Assembly (NCBI RefSeq): GCF_001591165.1
Contig: NZ_BCUG01000004.1
Location: 62,001-126,000 of the forward strand
Direction: 5' to 3'
Length of the DNA stretch: 64,000 nucleotides
DNA from: Thauera butanivorans NBRC 103042
Lineage (GTDB): Bacteria > Pseudomonadota > Gammaproteobacteria > Burkholderiales > Rhodocyclaceae
The notes beneath the pieces were generated by a model. The model had not been told where the DNA came from. It made no database searches and saw only the letters and a list, made by a program, of their open reading frames with translations. Below, piece by piece: positions 27,222 through 36,094 of the stretch (position 1 is the stretch's first letter; the number at the start of each line of letters is the position of its first letter). The translations under genes and the position numbers were made by a program.

Positions 27222-27980
27222 TCAAGGCAGTCCGCGCCGCCGTCCGGCGTCGAGCATGAAGGTGCTGCCGGTCATCGCGTCGGCTTCGGGAGCGAGCAGC
27301 AGGGCCACCGCCCAGGCCACCTGCGCCGGCGTCGTGAACGCGCCGATCGAGGATTCGGCCCGCATCTGCGCCATCACCGCCTCGACCGTGGTGCCGCGCA
27401 GCGCGGCGCGGTCGGCGGCGACGCGGTGCAGGCGTTCGGTGTCGGCCGGCCCGGGCACGATCAGGTGGGCGGTGACACCACCGGCGCCGTGGGCGAGGCT
27501 CAATTGCCGCATCAGGTTGCCCAGCGCCGCGTTGGCGATGCCCGCGGCGGCGGCGTAGGCGGTCGGCTCCAGCCCGTAATGCCCGCCGATCGCGACCAGC
27601 CGCGAACCCCGCACCAGCCGCGGCTCGACCGCGCGCACCAGCCGCAGCATGCCGCCCACCTTGATGTTGACCGCATCCACGACCGCTGCGGCCGGCGCCG
27701 AGGCGATGCCGCCGGCCACGGCGACGCCGGGGCCATGCACCACCATCCGCACCGGACGGTCGACGCTGGCGGCGATCTGCGCGATGGCTTCGTCGGCGGC
27801 GATGTCGGCGACGCAGGCGCGCACCCGCGGGTGGCGCGCGCGCAGCGCGTCGAGCGCGGCCGCGGTGCGCGACACCGCCACCACGCCCAGTCCGCGATCG
27901 CACAGGCGCGCGACGATGTGCTGGCCGAAGGCGCCGGTCGCGCCGACCACCACCGCGAGTTCGGACGGCTCACCGGACAT
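27222..27980 (-). CDS. Short-chain dehydrogenase/reductase family protein
   Basis: A 252-residue Rossmann protein. The cofactor motif is VVVGATGAFGQHIVARL, and the active-site region has Tyr in PTAYAAAAGIANAALG, where the usual YxxxK has Ala in place of Lys. This is a notable deviation that questions ordinary SDR catalysis. The C-terminal MTGSTFMLDAGRRRGLP resembles the family end. The start at 27980 overlaps the dmpG stop (TGATG coupling). An SDR is not part of the textbook dmp/xyl lower pathway; its role is unknown, and a 2-hydroxymuconate-branch side reaction is one guess. Confidence 0.8.
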   Translation of the reverse strand: MSGEPSELAVVVGATGAFGQHIVARLCDRGLGVVAVSRTAAALDALRARHPRVRACVADIAADEAIAQIAASVDRPVRMVVHGPGVAVAGGIASAPAAAVVDAVNIKVGGMLRLVRAVEPRLVRGSRLVAIGGHYGLEPTAYAAAAGIANAALGNLMRQLSLAHGAGGVTAHLIVPGPADTERLHRVAADRAALRGTTVEAVMAQMRAESSIGAFTTPAQVAWAVALLLAPEADAMTGSTFMLDAGRRRGLP

Positions 27981-29032
27981 CAGGCCACGCCCTCCAGTCC
28001 GCGCGCCTTGGCCATGGTCATGGCGGTATCCATGATCATGTCCTCCTGGCCGCCGATCATCTTCTTGCGCCCGAGTTCGACGAGGATGTCGCGCGCGGAC
28101 ACCCCGGTGCGTTCGGCCGCGCGCCTGGCATGCAGCAGGAAGGTCGAATACACCCCGGCGAAGCCCAGCGTCAGCGACTCGCGGTCGACCCGCAGCAGGT
28201 GGTCCATCATCGGCACGATGATGTCCTCGGCGGCATCCATCAGCTTGAACAGGTCCACGCCGGTCTCCATGCCCATGCGCTCGCACACCGCGGCGAACAC
28301 CTCCAGCGGCGTGTTACCCGCGCCCGCGCCCAGCCCGGCCACCGAGCCGTCGATGCGGGTGGCGCCGGCCTCGATCGCCGCGATCGAGTTGGCGATGCCC
28401 ATGCCCAGGTTGTGATGGCCGTGGAAGCCGATCTCGGTCGCCGGGTCGAGCGCCTCGCGCAACGCGGCGACGCGCGCGCGTACGTCCTCCGGCAGCATGT
28501 AGCCGGCCGAGTCGGTGACGTACACCGTGTGGGCGCCATAGGACTCCATCAGCTTGCCCTGCGCGGCGATGCCGGCCGGGTCGTTGAGGTGGGCCATCAT
28601 CAGGAAGCCGGTGGTGTCCATGCCGAGCTTGCGCGCGAAGGCGATGTGCTGCGGCGAGGTGTCGGCCTCGGTGCAGTGCGTCGCCACATGCACGCTGCGC
28701 GCGCCGGCGTCGAAGGCCGCCTGCAGTTCCTTCATCGTCCCCAGGCCGGGGATCAGCAGCACCGAGACCTTGGCCTGCTTCATCCGCGATGCCACCGCGG
28801 CGATGTATTCCTCGTTGCTCGCCGGCGCGAAGCCGTGCTGCAGCGAGTTGCCGCCCAGGCCCGCGCCATGCGTGACCTGGATGTAGGGGACACCGGCGTC
28901 GTCGAGCGCGGTGGCGACCTTCACCATCTGCTCGACGCCGATCTGTTCGCGCTTGGCATGCATGCCGTCGCGCAGGCACATGTCGTGCAGGACGACCTTG
29001 CGGCCCTGCAGGGATTTCGTTTCGCTCATCAC
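27980..29032 (-). CDS. dmpG: 4-hydroxy-2-oxovalerate aldolase
   Basis: A 350-residue class II aldolase of the HMG-CoA-lyase-like superfamily. The metal/substrate motifs are visible as [14 protein letters not shown] at the N-terminus and [15 protein letters not shown] in the barrel. It splits 4-hydroxy-2-oxovalerate into pyruvate and acetaldehyde, the latter being channelled to DmpF, with which it forms a complex. The start overlaps dmpF by 4 bp, consistent with stoichiometric co-translation. Confidence 0.95.
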   Translation of the reverse strand: MMSETKSLQGRKVVLHDMCLRDGMHAKREQIGVEQMVKVATALDDAGVPYIQVTHGAGLGGNSLQHGFAPASNEEYIAAVASRMKQAKVSVLLIPGLGTMKELQAAFDAGARSVHVATHCTEADTSPQHIAFARKLGMDTTGFLMMAHLNDPAGIAAQGKLMESYGAHTVYVTDSAGYMLPEDVRARVAALREALDPATEIGFHGHHNLGMGIANSIAAIEAGATRIDGSVAGLGAGAGNTPLEVFAAVCERMGMETGVDLFKLMDAAEDIIVPMMDHLLRVDRESLTLGFAGVYSTFLLHARRAAERTGVSARDILVELGRKKMIGGQEDMIMDTAMTMAKARGLEGVA

Positions 29033-29943
29033 ACCGCCTCCGTCGCTTTCAGCTTGATCTTTCCGGCCAGGATTTCCTTGGCGAACATCTCGGCGGTGCG
29101 GGTCGCGGCCGCAGTCATGATGTCGAGGTTGCCGGCGTACCTGGGCAGGTAGTCGCCCAGGCCGGCCACTTCCATGAACACGGAAACCTTGTTGCCGTCG
29201 TAGATGGGGCCATTGACGAGCCGGTAGCCCGGCACGTACTTCTGCACTTCGCCGATCATCTGCAGGATCGACTCGGTGATGCGGACATGGTCCGGTTCAT
29301 CCTCGGTCAGGCAGTAGATCGTGTTGCGCATGATCAGCGGCGGTTCGGCCGGGTTGATGATGGCCAGCGCCTTGCCTTTCTTCGCACCGCCGACGCGCTC
29401 GATCGCGCTGGAGGTGGTGTAGGTGAATTCGTCCAGGTTGGCACGCGTGCCCGGCCCCACCGATTTCGACGACAGGCTGGCGACGATCTCGGCGTAGCCC
29501 ACGCCCTGCACGCGCGACACCGCGTTGACGATGGGAATCGTCGCCTGGCCGGCGCAGGAGATCATGTTGACGTTCATCTCCACCCGGTCGGCATGCTCGC
29601 GCAGGTTGACCGGCGGCACGCACAGCGGCCCGATCGCGGCCGGCGTCAGGTCGATCATCATCACCCCCAGTTCGTTGAGCTTGCGGCTGTTCTCCGCATG
29701 CACGTAGGCGCTGGTGGCATCGAAGGCGATCTGGATGCCGTCCTCCAGCACGTGCGGCAGCAGGCCGTCCACGCCTTCGGCGGTGGTCTTGAGGCCCATT
29801 TCGCGGGCGCGCGCCAGGCCCTCGGAGGCGGGGTCGATGCCCACCATCCAGACCGGCTCGAGCACCAGGCTGCGCTGGATCTTGTAGATGAGATCGGTGC
29901 CGATGTTGCCGGAGCCGATCAGGGCGCATCGGATCTTCTTCAT
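29029..29943 (-). CDS. dmpF: Acetaldehyde dehydrogenase (CoA-acylating)
   Basis: A 304-residue enzyme that converts acetaldehyde, NAD and CoA to acetyl-CoA. The N-terminal Rossmann motif is [12 protein letters not shown], and the catalytic Cys130 is in [11 protein letters not shown]. The start at 29943 ([12 protein letters not shown]) is the canonical one; the reading frame is open further upstream but overlaps dmpI. It partners DmpG; the two genes overlap, and dmpI overlaps its start as well. Confidence 0.95.
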   Translation of the reverse strand: MKKIRCALIGSGNIGTDLIYKIQRSLVLEPVWMVGIDPASEGLARAREMGLKTTAEGVDGLLPHVLEDGIQIAFDATSAYVHAENSRKLNELGVMMIDLTPAAIGPLCVPPVNLREHADRVEMNVNMISCAGQATIPIVNAVSRVQGVGYAEIVASLSSKSVGPGTRANLDEFTYTTSSAIERVGGAKKGKALAIINPAEPPLIMRNTIYCLTEDEPDHVRITESILQMIGEVQKYVPGYRLVNGPIYDGNKVSVFMEVAGLGDYLPRYAGNLDIMTAAATRTAEMFAKEILAGKIKLKATEAV

Positions 29944-30167
29944 GGGTTCTGCTCCTGCGATGCCGTGCGCCGCTGGCGTTCCGCGCGCTCGGCCATGGTC
30001 AGTCCGGCGACGAAGAATTCCTCCGTGCCGTGTTCGGTGATGAGGATGCGCACCGTCTCCGGGCTGCACCCCAGGCTGCGCGCAACCGCCTCGGTGACGG
30101 CGCCGGCCACCGCGCGCTTCTGCGCGTCGCTGCGGCCCTGCATCATGTGCATTTCGATGATTGGCAT
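29940..30167 (-). CDS. dmpI: 4-oxalocrotonate tautomerase
   Basis: A 75-residue protein starting Met-Pro ([27 protein letters not shown]) with the catalytic N-terminal Pro of 4-OT and the downstream Arg/Phe-type segment [15 protein letters not shown]. It isomerises 2-hydroxymuconate to 2-oxo-3-hexenedioate. It is slightly longer than the 62-residue core enzyme because of a charged tail ([15 protein letters not shown]). Such longer variants exist in the family. It lies between dmpH and dmpF in the lower operon. Confidence 0.9.
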   Translation of the reverse strand: MPIIEMHMMQGRSDAQKRAVAGAVTEAVARSLGCSPETVRILITEHGTEEFFVAGLTMAERAERQRRTASQEQNP

Positions 30168-30193
30168 CTGTCGTCTCCGGCTTTACGCCGCCC

Positions 30194-30997
30194 TCATTCG
30201 GCGAAGCGCATCGACACGCTGCCCAGTTCCTGGAAGCGCGCGACCACGCTGTCGCCCGGCCGCACGGGGACGGCCTCGGTGATGCCGCCGCTCAAGACGA
30301 AGCTGCCGGCGGGCAGGCTCTCGCCCAGTTCGGCAAGGATGTTGACCAGCATCGCAACCGCGTCCGCCGGATGGCCCAGCACCGCCGCCGCGGCCCCCAT
30401 GCCGACGATCTCGCCGTTCTTTTCCAGCACCACACCGAGCGTGCGCAGGTCCAGCTCATCCGCGCAGCGGGCGCGGCCGCCGCCGACGAAGCGCGCCGAC
30501 GAGCCGTTGTCGGCGACCACGCTGGCGAGGTCGAACTTGAAGCCGGAGAAGCGCGAATCGATGATCTCCACCGCCGGCAGCACATGGTCCGTGGCATCGA
30601 GCACATCCTGGCGCGTGCAGCCGGGGCCGGCGAGCGCCTTCTTCATGACGAAGGCCACTTCGCACTCGACGCGCGGATGGACGAGGTCGGACGTCGAGAT
30701 CGCGGCGTTCTCGGCGCGCGCCATGCGGTCGGTCAGGAAGCCGATGGAAGGCACGTCGACGCCCATCTGGCGCATCTTCGCCTTCGAGGTCAGCCCGGCC
30801 TTCCAGCCCACGAGCCGGTGCCCCTGGGCGACGTAGCGGCGGCGCAGTTCGGTCTGCACCGCGTAGCCGTCGCCGATCGTCATGCCCGGGTATTCGTCGG
30901 TCAGCTTGGGAATGGCGTGGGCGCGGCGCTGCGCGCCTTCGATGCGCTCGCACAGGCGCACGACATCCTCGCGCGACAGGGTGATGTCCATGCTCAT
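30194..30997 (-). CDS. dmpH: 4-oxalocrotonate decarboxylase
   Basis: A 267-residue member of the hydratase/decarboxylase (FAA-hydrolase-like) family, similar in length to DmpH. Visible metal-site stretches are [17 protein letters not shown] and [15 protein letters not shown], with [31 protein letters not shown] typical of the vinylpyruvate enzyme family. It removes CO2 from 2-oxo-3-hexenedioate to give 2-oxopent-4-enoate and forms a complex with DmpE. The start at 30997 has GGAG upstream and overlaps the dmpE end by 4 bp. Confidence 0.93.
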   Translation of the reverse strand: MSMDITLSREDVVRLCERIEGAQRRAHAIPKLTDEYPGMTIGDGYAVQTELRRRYVAQGHRLVGWKAGLTSKAKMRQMGVDVPSIGFLTDRMARAENAAISTSDLVHPRVECEVAFVMKKALAGPGCTRQDVLDATDHVLPAVEIIDSRFSGFKFDLASVVADNGSSARFVGGGRARCADELDLRTLGVVLEKNGEIVGMGAAAAVLGHPADAVAMLVNILAELGESLPAGSFVLSGGITEAVPVRPGDSVVARFQELGSVSMRFAE

Positions 30998-31791
30998 GCC
31001 GCGCTCCTCCCGGAGAATTTCACCCGGCAGCTGCCGAGCCCGCCGACGGTGCACACCAGTTCGTCGCCGTCGGCGACCGGCACCAGCGCCGATTGCGACC
31101 CCGACAGGATCACCTCGCCGGCCTTGAACGGAATGCCCAGTTCGCCCAGCGTGTTGGCCAGCCACGCCACCGCATTGGCCGGCGAGCCCTGCACCGCGGC
31201 GCCGACGCCGGTCGAATGCAGCTCGCCGTTCTTTTCGAGCACCATGCCGGCCAGCGTGATGTCGAGCCTGCGCGGGTCGCCGCGGCTGCCGCCGAGCACG
31301 AACACGCCGCAGGAGGCGTTGTCCGCCACCGTGTCCTGGATGCGGATCTTCCAGTCGGTGATGCGCGAATCGACGATCTCGAAACACGGCACCACGTAGT
31401 CGGTGGCGCGGATCACGTCCATCGCGGTGACGCCCGGCCCCCGCAGGTCTTCCTTCAGCACGAAGGCCAGCTCGGCCTCCGCCTTGGGCTGGATCAGCGT
31501 GCCGAGGTCGATGGCCTCGCCTTCCTCATGCACCATGCCCGAGGTGAGCTGGCCGAAATCCGGCTGGAACACGCCGAGGAAATCCTGCACCGGCTTGCTG
31601 GTGACGCCGATCTTCTTGCCGACGATCGTCTCGCCGGCGGCGAGGCGGCGTTCGATGTAGCGCGACTGGATGCGGTAGGCATCCTCCAGCGCGATGTCGG
31701 GCTCGCGTTCGACGAGCGGCGCCACCGTGCGGCGCGCGCGCCAGGCGTCGAAAAGCTCGTCGCCCAATTGCCTGATCCTGCTTTCATCCAT
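30994..31791 (-). CDS. dmpE: 2-oxopent-4-enoate hydratase
   Basis: A 265-residue hydratase, clearly paralogous to the decarboxylase downstream (compare AEAELAFVLKEDLRGPG and PCFEIVDSRITDWKI). GKKIGVTSKPVQDFLGVFQPDFG is typical of DmpE/BphH/MhpD. It adds water to 2-oxopent-4-enoate, giving 4-hydroxy-2-oxovalerate for DmpG. It sits 9 bp after dmpC and overlaps dmpH. Confidence 0.94.
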   Translation of the reverse strand: MDESRIRQLGDELFDAWRARRTVAPLVEREPDIALEDAYRIQSRYIERRLAAGETIVGKKIGVTSKPVQDFLGVFQPDFGQLTSGMVHEEGEAIDLGTLIQPKAEAELAFVLKEDLRGPGVTAMDVIRATDYVVPCFEIVDSRITDWKIRIQDTVADNASCGVFVLGGSRGDPRRLDITLAGMVLEKNGELHSTGVGAAVQGSPANAVAWLANTLGELGIPFKAGEVILSGSQSALVPVADGDELVCTVGGLGSCRVKFSGRSAA

Positions 31792-31800
31792 GATTCCGCC

Positions 31801-33261
31801 TCAGAGCTTGACGCAGATGTTGCGCGTCTCGGTGTAGAACTCCAGGGAATGCACCCCGCCCTCGCGCCCGATGCCGGACTGCTTCGAGCCGCCGAAAGGC
31901 GTGCGCAGGTCGCGCAGGAACCAGCTATTCACCCAGGTGATGCCCACCTCGACACGCGCGGCGACGCGGTGCGCGCGCGCCAGGCTGGTGGTCCAGATCG
32001 TCGTGGACAGGCCATACACGGTGTCGTTGGCGAGGCCGACCACTTCGTCCTCGGAATCGAACGGGCGGATGTGGCAGCACGGCCCGAAGATTTCCTCGCG
32101 CACCACGGCCGCATCGTCGGCCAGGCCGGTCCAGATGGTCGGCTGCACCCAGGCGCCGTCGGCGAGTTCTTCCGCCATCTCGGGCACGCCGCCGCCGGTG
32201 ACCACGGTGGCGCCCTCTTCCACCGCCTTGCGGTAGTAGGACAGCACCTTCTGGCGGTGCGCCTGGCTGATCAGTGGCCCGTAGTCGGCATTGCGATCCT
32301 CCGGGCGGCCGTATTTCACCGCCTCGGCCCTGGACCTGAGCGCCTGCACGAAGCGCTCGAAGATCGGCCGCTCGACATAGACGCGCTCGGTGCCCAGGCA
32401 GACCTGCCCGGTATTGAGGAAGGCCGAGCGGAAGATGCCCTCGACCGCGGCGTCGAAATCGCAGTCGGCGAAGACGATGGCCGCGTTCTTGCCCCCCAGT
32501 TCGAAGGACACGTCGCGCATGCCTTCGGAGGCGGCCTTCATGATCGCCGTGCCGGTGCGCGTCTCGCCGGTGAAGGTGATCGCATCGACGCCGGGGTGCT
32601 GGGTCAGGAATTCGCCGGCCGAGTCCGGCCCGAAACCCTGCACCACGTTGTAGACGCCCTTCGGCACGCCGACGGCGTTCATCACCTCGCCGAGCAGGGC
32701 CGCCGTCTGCGGCGACTCCTCCGACGGCTTGACCACCACGGTGTTGCCGCAGGCCAGCGCCGGCCCCACCTTCCAGGTCATCAGCATGAAAGGCGCGTTC
32801 CACGGACAGATGACGCCGATCACGCCCTTGGGCACGCGGATCGCGTAGTTCAGCGCGCCCTGCCCGTCCGGCGTCGCCATGCGGAAGGACTCCGAGGCCA
32901 CGTTCTTGACGACGTCGGCGAACACCTTGAAATTGGCCGCGCCGCGCGGGATGAACACATGGCGCATGACATGGCCCGGCTGCCCGGTATCGGCCATCTC
33001 GGCGGCGACGAAGTCCTCGAAGCGGCAGGTGATCTCGTTGGCGACGCCATGGAGCAGATCGACGCGCTGCTCCGTCGTCAACACGCCCCACTCGCCCGCC
33101 AGCGCCGCGCGGGCGGCGCCGACCGCGGCATCGATCTCGCCGCGCCCCGCCTCGGCGACCGAGGCGATCACACGGTTGTCCAGCGGCGAGCGTTTGTCGA
33201 AGCGGCGGCCCGAGGCCGGCGCCCGGTATTCGCCCGCGATGAAGTTGTCTACAAGACGCAT
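31801..33261 (-). CDS. dmpC: 2-hydroxymuconic semialdehyde dehydrogenase
   Basis: A 486-residue NAD-dependent aldehyde dehydrogenase with catalytic Cys288 (FLNTGQVCLGTERVY) and general base Glu254 (SFELGGKNA). It oxidises the ring-fission product to 2-hydroxymuconate, the entry to the oxalocrotonate branch. The start at 33261 (MRLVDNFIAGEY) fits the family; an upstream in-frame start would add 16 residues. It is the first gene of the lower operon, directly downstream of an operator block shared with the DUF1302 operon. Confidence 0.94.
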   Translation of the reverse strand: MRLVDNFIAGEYRAPASGRRFDKRSPLDNRVIASVAEAGRGEIDAAVGAARAALAGEWGVLTTEQRVDLLHGVANEITCRFEDFVAAEMADTGQPGHVMRHVFIPRGAANFKVFADVVKNVASESFRMATPDGQGALNYAIRVPKGVIGVICPWNAPFMLMTWKVGPALACGNTVVVKPSEESPQTAALLGEVMNAVGVPKGVYNVVQGFGPDSAGEFLTQHPGVDAITFTGETRTGTAIMKAASEGMRDVSFELGGKNAAIVFADCDFDAAVEGIFRSAFLNTGQVCLGTERVYVERPIFERFVQALRSRAEAVKYGRPEDRNADYGPLISQAHRQKVLSYYRKAVEEGATVVTGGGVPEMAEELADGAWVQPTIWTGLADDAAVVREEIFGPCCHIRPFDSEDEVVGLANDTVYGLSTTIWTTSLARAHRVAARVEVGITWVNSWFLRDLRTPFGGSKQSGIGREGGVHSLEFYTETRNICVKL

Positions 33262-33344
33262 GGCCCCCCCAGGTATGGATTTGTCACTCGTGCCGGAAGC
33301 GCTGCACATCGGCCCCGACCTTCGAAAACGAGTCTAAGAAAGAA

Positions 33345-33396
33345 GCGAAATACCGTCTAATACTTTGTTATCTAATTATCAATACCTTAAAGGTAT
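33345..33396 (-). promoter_or_regulatory. LysR-type operator block upstream of the lower meta-cleavage operon
   Basis: It begins GCGAAATACCGTCTAATAC and ends with a perfect ATAC-N7-GTAT site (33382-33396) inside CAATACCTTAAAGGTATTG. ATAC-N7-GTAT is the recognition site of the CatM/BenM LysR group. The block lies 84 bp before the dmpC start and matches the one at 50633-50684, with the same 37-bp offset between the GCGAAAT and ATAC elements. A weak promoter-like pair (TTAGAC at 33355-33360 and CTTAGA at 33333-33338, 16-bp spacing) would need activation. Confidence 0.75.
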
Positions 33397-33577
33397 TGAA
33401 TAAAGCATGGATGACGGTGGCGCGCGCATCCGAAAAAATCCCAAGGACGGCCGGGGAAAACGCTCGGCTTGAGCCGGAAAGCCTTCTCCGGCGTGCCGAT
33501 CAGTGGCCGCATGGGTACTATCGGTTCCGAAAACCGGCCTCGGCCGGGAACAACGGCCATGATCCAAGGAGCTCGAT

Positions 33578-33718
33578 TTGTCCGACGCCACCAGCACCGC
33601 CACGTTCACGTTCGCCAAGTGCGAATTCGACGATGAATTCCGTGCGCGGGTGATGCACGCCGATGGCGATGGCGGCATCCCGCATCCACTCGCCGCCCGC
33701 CGGGCATCGCGCCCCTGA
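33578..33718 (+). CDS. Possible 46-residue leader peptide before chrA
   Basis: TTG at 33578 is preceded by AAGGAG with a 6-bp spacing and opens a 46-codon frame beginning MSDATSTATFTFAKCEFDDEF and ending 5 bp before the chrA ATG. ChrA itself has no obvious ribosome site, so translation may be coupled. I recognise no family, and the frame could be fortuitous. The rest of the 462-bp gap between dmpC and chrA holds the operator block and otherwise nothing I can identify. Confidence 0.3.
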   Translation: MSDATSTATFTFAKCEFDDEFRARVMHADGDGGIPHPLAARRASRP

Positions 33719-33723
33719 AACGG

Positions 33724-34953
33724 ATGACAGACCCCGCCGACACCGCGCAGCGCGAGGCCACCGCCGCGCCCGGCACGCCTGCCGAGGTCTTCGGCGCCTT
33801 CCTCAAGCTGGGCCTGAGCTCGTTCGGCGGGCCGGTCGCGCACCTGGGCCATTTCCGCCTGGAGTTCGTCGATCGCCGCCGCTGGCTGGACGACCGCGCC
33901 TATTCCGATCTGGTCGCCCTGTGCCAGTTCCTGCCCGGGCCGGCCAGCAGCCAGGTCGGCATGGCGCTGGGGCTGGGCCGCGCGGGCTGGGCCGGGCTGC
34001 TGGCGGCCTGGGCGGGCTTCACCCTGCCATCGGCGATCGCGCTGATCCTGTTCGCCTTCGGCATCGCGCAGTACCGCGACCTGGCCCAGTCCGGCTGGGT
34101 GCATGGACTCAAGGTCGTCGCTGTGGCCATCGTGGCGCAGGCCGTATGGGGCATGGCCAGGTCGCTGTGCCCCGACCGTCCGCGCGCGGCCCTGGCGATC
34201 CTGGCCGCGCTGCTGGCGATGCTGCTGCCCTCGGCGGCCGGACAGGTCGCCGCCATTACGGTGGCGGGCCTGCTGGGCTGGCTGGGACTGAAGATCGCGC
34301 AGCCGGGCGGCGGCCAGGCGCACGTCTACCCGGTCTCGCGCAAGCTGGGCATCGCGGCGCTGCTGTCGTTCGCCGCGCCACTCGCCGCGCTGCCGTTGTG
34401 GGCGGCCGCCACCGGCTCGTCCACGATCGCCCTGCTGGAAGGGGTGTATCGTTCGGGCGCGCTGGTCTTCGGCGGCGGCCATGTCGTGCTGCCGCTGCTG
34501 CAGGCGGCGGTGGTGCCCGGCGGCCTCGTGGACAATGCCGATTTCCTCGCCGGCTATGGCGCGGCGCAGGCGGTACCGGGGCCGCTGTTTACTTTCGCGG
34601 CCTATCTCGGCGCCGTCGCCGGCGGGCCCTTGCACGGCTGGATCGGCGGCCTGGCGCTGCTGCTCACCATTTTCCTTCCCGCTTTCCTGATACTCGTCGG
34701 CGCGCTGCCGTTCTGGGCGGAGCTGCGCCACCGTGCGGGCATCCAGACGGCCATGGCCGGCATCAACGCGGGCGTGGTCGGCATCCTGGCGTCTGCCCTG
34801 TACGACCCGGTGTGGACGAGCGCCATCCATGGCAAGGCCGATTTCGGGCTGGCGCTCGCGTCGTTCGGGCTGCTGACGGTCGGACGCGCGCCGCCGGCGC
34901 TCGTGGTGCTGCTGGCCGGGGTGGCGGGCGGGATCATGGCGATGGGACGCTGA
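33724..34953 (+). CDS. chrA: ChrA-family chromate/anion transporter
   Basis: A 409-residue membrane protein with two homologous CHR halves. The first has FLKLGLSSFGGPVAHLGHFRLEFVDRRRWLDD and LCQFLPGPASSQVGMALG; the second has YRSGALVFGGGHVVLPLLQAAVVPGG and GYGAAQAVPGPLFTFAAYLG. ChrA proteins export chromate, probably by antiport. It is on the opposite strand from the catabolic genes, set between the phenol hydroxylase operon and the lower pathway operon, so it interrupts an arrangement that is continuous in Pseudomonas dmp clusters. No chrB regulator is nearby. Confidence 0.92.
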   Translation: MTDPADTAQREATAAPGTPAEVFGAFLKLGLSSFGGPVAHLGHFRLEFVDRRRWLDDRAYSDLVALCQFLPGPASSQVGMALGLGRAGWAGLLAAWAGFTLPSAIALILFAFGIAQYRDLAQSGWVHGLKVVAVAIVAQAVWGMARSLCPDRPRAALAILAALLAMLLPSAAGQVAAITVAGLLGWLGLKIAQPGGGQAHVYPVSRKLGIAALLSFAAPLAALPLWAAATGSSTIALLEGVYRSGALVFGGGHVVLPLLQAAVVPGGLVDNADFLAGYGAAQAVPGPLFTFAAYLGAVAGGPLHGWIGGLALLLTIFLPAFLILVGALPFWAELRHRAGIQTAMAGINAGVVGILASALYDPVWTSAIHGKADFGLALASFGLLTVGRAPPALVVLLAGVAGGIMAMGR

Positions 34954-34985
34954 ACCCCGGTTCGCCGGGCGCGGGAAAAGGAGGC

Positions 34986-35006
34986 GGAGGCGCGAATGGC
35001 GCCTCC
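34986..35006. terminator. Hairpin between convergent chrA and dmpP
   Basis: GGAGGCGC/GCGCCTCC with a 5-nt loop lies in the 69-bp gap between the two stop codons. It has no strong T-run, so it may act as a bidirectional pause or partial terminator. Confidence 0.45.
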
Positions 35007-35022
35007 CCCGGCGTGCTCCCGC

Positions 35023-36084
35023 TCAGATCGCCTTGAACAGCGGACTCCTGATCTGCTGCGCGTCGGCGGCCGAGATGAACTTCTCGGTGTAGATGTCGCG
35101 CTCGAACAGGCGCCCCTGCATCAGCGTCGTGATGCAGGCGTCGATCATCAGCGGCGGCCCGCACAGGTAGGCCTTGTGGCCGCGGAAATCGTTGTCGAAG
35201 GCGGCCTTCGCCGCCTCGTGCACGAAGCCGCGGAACCCGGTCCAGTCCGTTCCTTCCGGCTCGTGCGACAGGGCCGGCACGTAGCGGAAGTTGGCATGCT
35301 TCCCGGCCAGCGCGAGGAAGTCCTCGTGGTAGTAGAGTTCCTCGCGGCTGCGCTGGCCGTAGACGAGCGTGACCGGCAGTTCGAAGCCTTCTTCGAGCAG
35401 GTCGAGGATCATCGCACGCGGGCTCGACAGGCCCGAGCCGCCCGCCATGAAGAGCACCGGAACGCGCGCCGACTTCTTGACGAAGAAGCGCCCGTAGGGA
35501 CCGCTGATGCGCACCCGCTCGCCGGCCCGCATCCGCTCATGCACGTAGGCCGTGCCCTCGCCGCCCGGCACGATGCGGATGTTGAGTTCGATCTCCCCCG
35601 CCGCCGACGGCACGCTCGCGATCGAGAACGCGCGGCTGCCGATGCCGCCGGGCAATTCCAGGTTGATGTACTGTCCGGCCTGGAAGCGGATGCCGGCGGG
35701 TTCGTCGAGCGTGATCCACACACCCTTGATCGTCGGCGTGAGCGTTTCGATGCGACTGACGGCGCCGTCGAAATCGCGCACCGGCAGGTTCTCGGCGTCC
35801 GGGTCTTCTTCGATCTCGGCCTCGATCACGAGGTCGCTTTCGGCGCGGGCGCAGCACGCCAGGCACTTGCCCTCGTCGCGCTCGAAGTCCATCAGCGCGA
35901 AGCTCGAGGCTTCGCCGTGATCGACCTCGCCGTCGCTGACCTGCACCTTGCAGGTGGCGCACAGGCCATGGCAACAGGCGTGGGGCAGGTAGATGCCGGC
36001 GCGCAGGGCCGCGTCGAGAATCGTCTGCCCCGCCTCGATCTCGATCGTCTGGCCCAGCGGCTCGATGGTCAGTTCGTAGCTCAT
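35023..36084 (-). CDS. dmpP: Phenol hydroxylase reductase component P5
   Basis: A 353-residue reductase. The N-terminal plant-type 2Fe-2S domain has Cys37, Cys42, Cys45 and Cys77 (ACCHGLCATCK and CLACC). The FAD part has RAFSIASVP, and the NAD part has PVLFMAGGSGLSSPRAMI and YLCGPPLMID. It passes electrons from NADH via FAD and the FeS centre to the diiron oxygenase. It is the last gene of the B-K-L-M-N-O-P run, 10 bp after dmpO. Confidence 0.95.
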   Translation of the reverse strand: MSYELTIEPLGQTIEIEAGQTILDAALRAGIYLPHACCHGLCATCKVQVSDGEVDHGEASSFALMDFERDEGKCLACCARAESDLVIEAEIEEDPDAENLPVRDFDGAVSRIETLTPTIKGVWITLDEPAGIRFQAGQYINLELPGGIGSRAFSIASVPSAAGEIELNIRIVPGGEGTAYVHERMRAGERVRISGPYGRFFVKKSARVPVLFMAGGSGLSSPRAMILDLLEEGFELPVTLVYGQRSREELYYHEDFLALAGKHANFRYVPALSHEPEGTDWTGFRGFVHEAAKAAFDNDFRGHKAYLCGPPLMIDACITTLMQGRLFERDIYTEKFISAADAQQIRSPLFKAI

Positions 36085-36094
36085 CGCTGCCCCT

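Noticed and set aside
31093-33360. Very long open frames antisense to known genes (for example 31093-33360 plus, 10866-13310 minus, 43837-46527 plus, 55337-57862 plus, 3637-5991 minus)
   Set aside because: In G/C-rich DNA the frame complementary to a coding strand is often free of stops. Their translations are Ala/Arg/Gly-rich low-complexity mirrors of dmpC/dmpE, metE, the RND gene, lon and mmsB/fecI, with no family motifs.
33724-34953. Chromate-resistance operon or genomic island around chrA
   Set aside because: No chrB, transposase or integrase is present and base use matches the neighbours. It is treated as a lone transporter gene lying between two catabolic operons.
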